A DNA stretch of 64,000 bases from positions 6,444,975 through 6,508,974 of the forward strand of contig NC_033623.1 in the NCBI RefSeq assembly GCF_001540865.1. The letters run 5' to 3'. This stretch comes from Ananas comosus (taxonomy: Eukaryota > Streptophyta > Magnoliopsida > Poales > Bromeliaceae). A program made the translations under genes and the position numbers. Shown piece by piece: positions 58,901 through 64,000 of this stretch. The notes under the pieces are model-generated. The model saw only the letters and a program-made list of their open reading frames with translations, was not told the DNA's origin and made no database searches. How positions within the stretch are numbered: position 1 is the first letter of the stretch; each line of letters opens with the position of its first letter.

Positions 58901-61744
58901 CGCCTAAGGCTCGACAACAAAATCATGTCCATAGAATTGCCCAGGAATAATTCAATTACATACATGATAAGCACGGAGCACCACAAGTGCTAACAAGTAA
59001 GAGTAAGATACAAGTATATAATACAAGTGAATAAAGAGAGATACATCTAGCTATTACATCCATTCAACTATTCATTTACATCAGTTTACATTTGTAACTC
59101 TCCAAAATGAATATATACAATGTCCATCCAAAATACATAAGCAACTCCCTCAAAATACATCACAACTCTCGGGTACATCGGTACTCTAATGCATAGGGTA
59201 GCTGCTACTAAGCTAGGGCGCGATGCCCTTACCACGGTCCTCGCCGGGAGTACTCGAACTCGGCCCTGCAACAAAGTGGGGTGAGAACTATTGTCCATAG
59301 TTCCCAGTGGGTTCGGCCGCCGACTCCGCCGATCTCTCCACTAGGTCTAAGCAGGCATAAGCAGATAGATAGATATCTGAAAGTAAAGCTGATGCATATT
59401 GAAAGAATTGCACTATACTACTATGCCTTGAAATTCAGGAATGAACAAGATAGCCATGCAATTACTAACATGCTATAGTACCCACATCAAGTATGGATGC
59501 AACTTTACTAAGCTCAACATGCTCAACGCACATAATTCTCATGAGTTTATTACCCAATCCTCTGGCTGGCCCGTAGGCGTGCCCACGACTCACATCTCAA
59601 ATCCGTCTATGATAGGGGACTCGAACCACCCGAGGGATCGTCTACGGGACCCCAAATAGGCTATCCCTTGGGACCCCAAATAGGCTATCCCAATCACTCA
59701 TGTGCCAAACTCCGGAGCGCACTACTTGTGCGGAGCGACCGCCACAAGCGCTGAACAGATTATGTGAGTATGATCGAATCCTCGTCCACTGAGGATACCC
59801 TGTCTCTAGGGTCAACACTGTCGCACCGATCTCATGCAAGGTGTCAAGTAGGGAGACTCATCTATCCTCTAATTCCATCATGTCACTAGTGTTCTTTTAA
59901 CACTAAATTCTAATGCCACTCGTCAAGTTGTTTACTTGGTTCGCATACCACTCGTCATCATGCAATGTCTCGACTATACTAGTCATATATCATCAATGCA
60001 AGATCAAGTTTTCATTTAACTTATCTCTACAGGGTTCTATGTCACAAAGCTCATCCTCATGCACCCTATCTCACGTGCCAAGCCTACTATGCCGCACTAC
60101 AAAGGGAACATGCAAGAATAGTAATTGCAACATCTAAACACCCTATCATGCATGAAGTATACATATGGAATATGATCAACATAGAGATACTTAGACATAG
60201 GGAGGAGCCCAGTTGGTTCGGGATGACACCCCCCACCTTTAGGCGATGTAGCAAGGTTAGGAACTTGACTTCGTGATCCTTAGTCGCCGCTTCGACTCTT
60301 CGGGTCAACACGAAGCCATGAACACTCGTTTCGGCGATACCTTCGCACCGGCTCGACGAATCGACGAACCGACCTTTCCAACGCGTTTAGATACCTAGTA
60401 ATTAGGTTTACATATGATCAATTTAGATCAAAACCCTCTATTTCCAAAAATTCCAATTTGGAGCCCTAGGTTTCAACTAATGCAAGAATCCCATCTCAAA
60501 TCCCTAGATTCAAGCATAAACCATCTATTTGGAAAGCTAGGGTTCCAACAAAACCAATTCTAGAAGATAAAAATCCATCTAGAGGGATCTACCATAAAAG
60601 CTCTCAAAGCTTACCTCAAGAAGCTTGCTCTAATGGTGGAGAGGAAGAAGAGGAAGATGCCAATCCTTCTCTTTGCTTGCTCCTCCACCAAAATCCCCTC
60701 CTTCTTCACCTTCTAGAGAGAGAGAAAGGAGTTTAGAGAGAGAGAGAGAGAGCTAGGGGTGAGGTTGGGAAAGAAATGAGAAGAAGAGGGCTCATTTCCC
60801 CTCTATACCCCTTCACAAGTGCACATTTGCACAAAACGCCCCTCACTTTCCAAGTTACTCGCTGCCCCAGCCTGGGCAGTTTCGGGCTATGGGGACCAGT
60901 CTGTCCCTGGAGGGATCGGTCCTCGAGAGCAACTCTCGCAGGTAGAGGACTCTGCCTCCCATTCTATGCGTACGGGGACCGGACCTCGCCCGAGGGACCG
61001 GACCTTCAGGGATCGGTCCCCTCCCAAGGGACCGGACCCCGAGAGCAACATCGCGCGCAGAATTTTTTTTTCTGCTGCACTTTCTGCTTACGGGAACCGG
61101 TCCCTCCCACCAGGGACGGGTCCCCGAGAGCAAAATCTGCAAAGTTGCAGATTTTCACATCTTGCTCTTCGAGGCCCTCGCCAATGCACTTTTTGGGTTT
61201 TTGACGCCTTCGGCCTTTCCGAAGCGTACCCAATCGACAATCAGTCGATTCTAAACGAAGTTCAACTCTCGTATTTTGAGAATTCACTTCCTTACAGAAG
61301 GAGCTCGAGAGGAGAGAGATGGATAGAGAGAGATCAAGGGAGAGAGACTTGAGCTGGCCACGCCGCCGGCGATGACCCTATGTTAATGAGGGTTCCCAGG
61401 GGCGGTGGCTACGGGGTACGGGCTAGGGCTAGGGCTCCAACCGCCTCACACATATGTAATAGTATACATATACATAGACATACACACACACACGCAATAT
61501 ACAGAGTCCAGCTACTATACTTTTATGAGTACACTTTTATGAGTATAGGGCCCTTGTACTCATGAGTTTTCGGCCGTTAGATCTACACAGTTGAACATTT
61601 CCGTCCGTTAGATCATACTATTCAACCAACCACCCATTCAACCCTAGGGGACCACTATCATCCTAACCGCACATTCCTTCATCCAACGGTCGAAAACTTA
61701 TTAGTACAAAGGGGTCTATATTCATAAGAGTATAGTAGCCATAG

Positions 61745-61778
<34 letters not shown>

Positions 61779-63778
61779 CATATATATATATATATGTACA
61801 CACACATGTATACATACACATATATAATGTATAATGCTGCAGAAAAACCCCTCAAGTCTTCAATATTCACATACAACCCTTGCCAGCATGCAACATTAGC
61901 ATTTTGGTGCCTCCTTTAGCGCGACAAAAACTTAAAATTTCACGCCATGTAACGAAGATGCCTTCCAACATTTAATCCTTTTCAACTTTGTCTCGACACC
62001 GTTTTGCACAGATAACCCTGAGTTTTGCGAAATTTGAGCCCCACATTCCCCACTGAGTCCACTTTCATGTGGATCCTTCTGCACGCCAAAACTGAAAATT
62101 TTCACATAAAATGATAATCCCTTCGCGAAGTGCTCCAAATTTGCACTTTGTAAAAATTGCAATTTAACCCTCCAACCTTTGAGTTTCTTACCAATAATTC
62201 ACGAACCCGTGTATCTTGGCCAATGGGACCTTTCCATGGATTTTCATGCAAAACGGAGCACCAAAAAATTCTAAAAAGCAAAAATATCAAGTAATAAAAG
62301 GCTAATCTACGATAAAAGCAGATTTTCTTGTAAACCGTGCATCGAACGTAAAATCAAACAGTGCCATCACCTCTGGCACAGCCAAATGATCGAAAATGAC
62401 CTATTGGGTTGTCTGAAACGGTGTCCGATTCACATTCGAAGCCATCCTCAAGCCGAGCCTCAAAGTAAAATGCAGGTTACTAAATGAATAGTTCAAGTCA
62501 CTATATACTTTTAATACTAACTCGTCTTTCGCTGAAATTAAACCAGTAATTCCAAAATTAAAATACCTATAAAAACACCACTGAAAAGTATCAAATTACA
62601 CCATAAAAATCTCTGTCCTCACATGTGACGCCCCGACTTCCCAGGGGGTCACCCATCCTAGGACTACTCCCGTCCTAGCACGCTTAACTCTCTTAACCTC
62701 TTGGGTCTAGCCACCACCCAAAATGCTTAAGCCGGGTTAAGAGTTTAGCCCTATTATATCTCATATATAGGACTATCTGGGGTCTCACATCACATGTTAG
62801 GATTTGTGAGGTTGTTGGGGATATTTTATGGTTATTTGGATTATATATGAGGAACAATGATAACAGAAAATTCTAACTAAGAGAGAAACGGTGAATCGTT
62901 CACCATTTTCTTCCCAAAAGGAAAGATCATAAACGATTCACTGTTTTTTAAATCTTATTAAAGACTGAACTATTTGCCGTCTTTCAGTTATTGCTCCATC
63001 CAATCGTTGAGTTGGACAAAATATTAGCCAAATAAATTTTCAAGAGGGTTATTTGGCAAATTATAATTTTTTTTAAGGTCTATTATGAAAAAAGTCCTCA
63101 ATTACCTTAACCTTATGCAATGATATTATGAAAGGTTGATGTTTGAAAGAATAATTTTCATGACCTACAAAAGCACTCTTTAGAAATTTACAATCATTTG
63201 TGCTTCCTCTTGGAAAATTGTTACTTTTATATTGAGTGAGAGAAAGTATCTATTTGAATTTTGATTTCGGGTGTAGTGTATATATATACATACACATACA
63301 TATATACATATATTTATCTGTAGTTTCAAACTCGATAGAGATTTAAAGCATCATTCTTATGTAGAGATATAGGAGCATTAGCAAGGAGATATCATTCGTA
63401 ATCAAATTCTTTGTTTTTAAAAATCTTTGAATATCTGATCTAGAAAATGCTTTTTAGGAAATTTGTCTAAACAAACAGTCGGCAAGTACCTTCCCAAACG
63501 AAATGCTGTTGTAAGATTATTTTAACATGGAAGCAAACAAAGCCACTTAGGCAAGTCGAGCTGTTTAGAATAATGCGTAGAAATTGCTATGGTGATGATA
63601 TATTTAATATAATTTCCATTTCTTTTTCACCATTCCATTGCCATTGCTTTTATCTCAGGTTGGAGATTTTTACGAAGCTGTTGGTTTTGATGCTTGTATT
63701 CTTGTTGAATATGCGGGCTTAAATCCTTTCGGAGGTCTGCGTTCAGATAGCATTCCTAAAGCTGGCTGCCCTGTCGTG
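49825..63778 (+). CDS. MSH1: MSH1, organellar MutS homologue 1 (5' part, five exons, continues beyond window)
   Basis: Exons 49825-49937, 51920-52052, 52136-52233, 52623-52698 and 63659-63778 join in phase with GT..AG introns into 180 codons. The translation carries the plant MSH1 N-terminal signature: LWWKEKMQTCKKPS, YTNLLGLDVSLRNGS, FKSRFPREVLLCRVGDFYEA, GLNPFGGLRSDSIPKAGCPV. GDFYE holds the Phe-X-Glu mismatch-contact motif of MutS domain I. MSH1 is nuclear-encoded, acts in mitochondria and plastids, and suppresses illegitimate recombination. Family members are about 1,100 residues long and end in an ATPase and a GIY-YIG nuclease, so most of the gene lies to the right. The start was chosen because MHRIVT begins a basic, Ser/Arg-rich presequence and mirrors known MSH1 starts. 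Confidence 0.93.
49938..51919 (+). other. MSH1 intron 1 (1,982 bp)
   Basis: GTAAGA donor and TTTCTACAG acceptor. T-rich ordinary intron sequence with one N at 50268. I see no mobile-element ends or genes in it. Confidence 0.85.
51920..52052 (+). CDS. MSH1: MSH1 exon 2
   Basis: Completes a Met codon with exon 1 and runs LVERKYSFRPHRVLNRNFVP to HFLWWKE. The LWWKE end is conserved in plant MSH1. Donor GTTTGT at 52053. Confidence 0.92.
52136..52233 (+). CDS. MSH1: MSH1 exon 3
   Basis: Acceptor TTTTCAG. Encodes KMQTCKKPSAIQLTKRLSYT then NLLGLDVSLRNG, with donor GTAAGA at 52234. Intron 2 is only 83 bp. Confidence 0.93.
52623..52698 (+). CDS. MSH1: MSH1 exon 4
   Basis: Acceptor AATGCAG. Encodes SLKEGTLNMEMLQFKSRFPR then EVLLCR, with donor GTATGT at 52699. 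It completes a Ser codon split with exon 3. Confidence 0.93.
53049..53598 (+). mobile_element. Complete Cassandra TRIM carrying 5S rRNA sequence (550 bp)
   Basis: Two 166-bp LTRs (53049-53214 and 53433-53598), a primer site 53217-53229 (TGATATCAGATCC, 11 of 13 bases matching the tRNA-iMet complement), an interior of 218 bp, and a polypurine tract AAAAGGGGGGAAGAA at 53418-53432. TSD attgc on both sides (53044-53048 and 53599-53603). The LTR contains a 5S-rRNA-like stretch, the defining trait of Cassandra, a non-coding TRIM transcribed by RNA polymerase III and mobilised by other elements. Confidence 0.93.
53146..53204 (+). promoter_or_regulatory. 5S-rRNA-derived pol III promoter in Cassandra 5' LTR
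   Basis: AGTTAAGCGTGCTAGGACTG then TAGGATGGGTGATCCCCTGG and GAAGT follow plant 5S rRNA almost base for base over box A, the intermediate element and box C. The 3' LTR copy (about 53530-53587) has more changes, for example AGCCTGTTAGG and AGAATGGGTGATCCCCTAGG. Confidence 0.88.
53866..54157. repeat. Left arm of an inverted-repeat DNA element
   Basis: Inverted copy of 62800-63105: shared words are TTTGCCAAATAAC, GGACTT(T)TT, GAATCATTCACCG and GGTTGTTAGG or GTTGTTGGGG. The arms are split by the LTR interval at 54158-62794. With that removed the element would be about 600 bp. It also contains a local palindrome AAACGGTGAAT / ATTCACCGTTT at about 54032-54056. It is a foldback or MULE-like MITE; its TSD could not be fixed. 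Confidence 0.6.
56115..56447. mobile_element. hAT-type MITE (333 bp)
   Basis: Terminal inverted repeats CAAGGTTTTAAGTGCC and (inverted) CAAGGATTTAAGTGCC, with 8-bp TSD ctcacggg (56107-56114 and 56448-56455). Subterminal regions are crowded with CGGCAC / GTGCCG words on both strands. The length-8 TSD assigns it to hAT. No transposase is present. Confidence 0.88.
57740..58650. other. Unresolved AT-rich segment within the LTR interval
   Basis: Contrasts with GC-rich flanks on both sides (57540-57735 and 58670-58815), so it may be a further insertion. I could not find convincing terminal repeats or a TSD. No gene is recognised. Confidence 0.35.
58820..61296 (-). mobile_element. Solo LTR-H (2,477 bp)
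   Basis: TSD gaagg on both sides (58815-58819 and 61297-61301). The + strand start is TGTCACGCC and the end CCTTACA. It shares LTR-family hallmarks: the inverted pair GTGAGAACTATTG / CATAGTTCCCAGTG at about 59281-59308, a CTTGTG..CACAAG hairpin at 59725-59748 and GGGACCGG palindromes at 60890-61125. A tandem 25-bp word (CCCCAAATAGGCTATCCC) repeats at 59652-59690. No internal domain. Confidence 0.9.
60888..61130. repeat. GGGACCGG palindrome cluster in LTR-H
   Basis: Eight or so variants of GGGACCGGWCCC within 240 bases (GGGATCGGTCCT, GGGACCGGACCT, GGAACCGGTCCC and others), each followed by a Ser/Arg-like GAGAGCAA spacer in several units. The same motif family occurs in LTR-B and LTR-D. Confidence 0.8.
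61504..61746. mobile_element. MITE in a TA-rich target (~243 bp)
   Basis: Inverted termini: CAGCTACTATACTTTTATGA on the left and (inverted) TGGCTACTATACTCTTATGA on the right. The interior carries a second inverted pair, TCGGCCGTTAGATC / CATCCAACGGTCGA. It lies against a TA microsatellite (61747-61792). Superfamily uncertain; a TA target would suggest mariner/Stowaway. Confidence 0.7.
61747..61830. repeat. (TA)n / (CA)n compound microsatellite
   Basis: TA dinucleotide runs broken once by TCTCCA, then CACACACATGTATACATAC. Confidence 0.95.
62624..62789 (-). mobile_element. Solo Cassandra LTR (166 bp)
   Basis: Inverted copy of the 53049-53214 LTR with the same length and TG..CA ends, TSD tcaca (62619-62623 and 62790-62794). 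The 5S-like segment (box C complement ACTTCCCAGGGGGTCACCCA at about 62637-62656) is closer to true 5S rRNA than in either LTR of the complete element. It inserted exactly in the last five bases of the surrounding LTR interval. Confidence 0.92.
62800..63105. repeat. Right arm of the inverted-repeat DNA element
   Basis: Inverted partner of 53866-54157. Read on the minus strand it gives GAGGACTTTTTTCATAATAG, CCTTAAAAAAAATTATAATT, TGCCAAATAACCC and then the GGTGAACGATTCACCG block, in the same order as the left arm. Confidence 0.6.
63659..63778 (+). CDS. MSH1: MSH1 exon 5 (mismatch-recognition motif)
   Basis: Exactly 40 codons, VGDFYEAVGFDACILVEYAG through CPVV, phase 0 at both ends, donor GTATGT at 63779. 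GDFYEA carries the conserved Phe and Glu that stack on and contact mispaired bases in MutS proteins. Confidence 0.95.
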
Positions 63779-64000
63779 GTATGTTTTTTATATGTTAATA
63801 AATCATGATAAGGTTTAAGTTGTTTTACACTGTAAGAAATGGATATTTCTTCTGTTATTATTTCCTTTCAAGTTTATTTTTCTCCTTTTCTATTGGAAAT
63901 CAATTTTTTTATATGTGATGCGAAATGAGTGAAGAATATATGTGCTAGAACATGATTTTGGCTCTTTCAAATGTAGTTTGGTACAGCCTATGATTCTCTG

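Larger units (their letters stand above)
54158..62794 (-). mobile_element. Large LTR interval (E/I type) with nested insertions
   Basis: TSD tgtta on both sides (54153-54157 and 62795-62799), and the two arms of one inverted-repeat element abut it. The + strand start is TGTCACGCCCTGGGG, matching LTR-E inverted; the end before the Cassandra insertion is GTCCTCACA. About 5.6 kb remains after removing LTR-H, the hAT MITE and Cassandra, which is long for one LTR. It may be a single long solo LTR or an LTR-E relic joined to LTR-I. No coding domain is visible. Confidence 0.55.
52699..63658 (+). other. MSH1 intron 4, 10,960 bp, packed with transposons
   Basis: Donor GTATGT (52699) and acceptor TTATCTCAG (63658). 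It contains, in order: a short local duplication (ATTATATTAACTATTGATAGC at about 52738-52825), a complete Cassandra TRIM, an inverted-repeat element split by a large LTR interval with its own insertions, and plain AT-rich sequence at each end. All insertions must be removed as a single intron for the reading frame to survive, which it does in phase 0. Confidence 0.9.

Noticed and set aside
60776..61352. Overlapping 140-177 codon frames in LTR-H
   Set aside because: They run over the GGGACCGG palindrome cluster and show no protein family features.

Overview
The window is nuclear DNA of a flowering plant, most likely a monocot. The evidence is a spliced plant MSH1 gene, a 5S-rRNA-bearing Cassandra TRIM, Ty3/gypsy and Ty1/copia LTR elements nested several levels deep, and plant-type MITEs. 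A bromeliad such as pineapple is only a guess. There is no bacterial, organellar or CRISPR content. The only convincing host gene is the 5' part of MSH1 (organellar MutS homologue 1) on the + strand from 49825, running out of the window. Almost everything else is transposable-element DNA, and its nesting can be resolved base by base from matching target-site duplications (TSDs). I use working names LTR-A to LTR-I for the repeat families. || Layout. 1-2199: a long inverted-repeat element (MULE-like) that has captured a PPR-protein gene fragment. 2491-15600: a decayed Ty1/copia gag-protease relic split by LTR-C copy 1 (2648-14807, TSD ctaaa), which holds LTR-B (3409-10008, TSD ctaaa), which holds LTR-A (4443-7681, TSD tttaa). 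LTR-C copy 1 also carries an array of covarying hairpins with a constant loop and then a run of unrelated minisatellites (about 10.26-14.51 kb). 15600-29205: a host repeat broken by LTR-E (15858-22243), which holds LTR-C copy 2 (16323-20781, TSD acccg), which holds LTR-D (17104-18514, TSD actct); and by a copia-like LTR (22276-27969), which holds a reverse LTR-B relative (23760-27397, TSD cctac). 29415-42022: solo LTR-G (TSD aggag) holding a complete minus-strand Tekay/Del-like Ty3/gypsy element (29642-39857, TSD ggtgc) with gag, protease, RT, RNase H, integrase and chromodomain, but with eight in-frame stops and one frameshift. 43664-47581: reverse LTR-F (TSD gggat) with an 839-bp PIF/Harbinger-like insertion. 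48270-49400: LTR and TRIM relics just upstream of MSH1. || MSH1 occupies 49825 onward: five exons in correct phase, with an 11-kb intron 4. That intron contains a complete Cassandra TRIM (53049-53598), then an inverted-repeat element split by a large LTR interval (54158-62794), which itself carries a hAT MITE, solo LTR-H, another MITE and a solo Cassandra LTR. || How the parts relate: the genes do not form a pathway. The picture is one single-copy housekeeping gene whose introns and 5' flank are being filled by LTR elements that mostly persist as solo LTRs, with one recent but dead chromovirus. Single-N joins at 6880 and 21078 lie between duplicated LTR segments and probably mark places where the assembly has lost the internal part of full-length elements.
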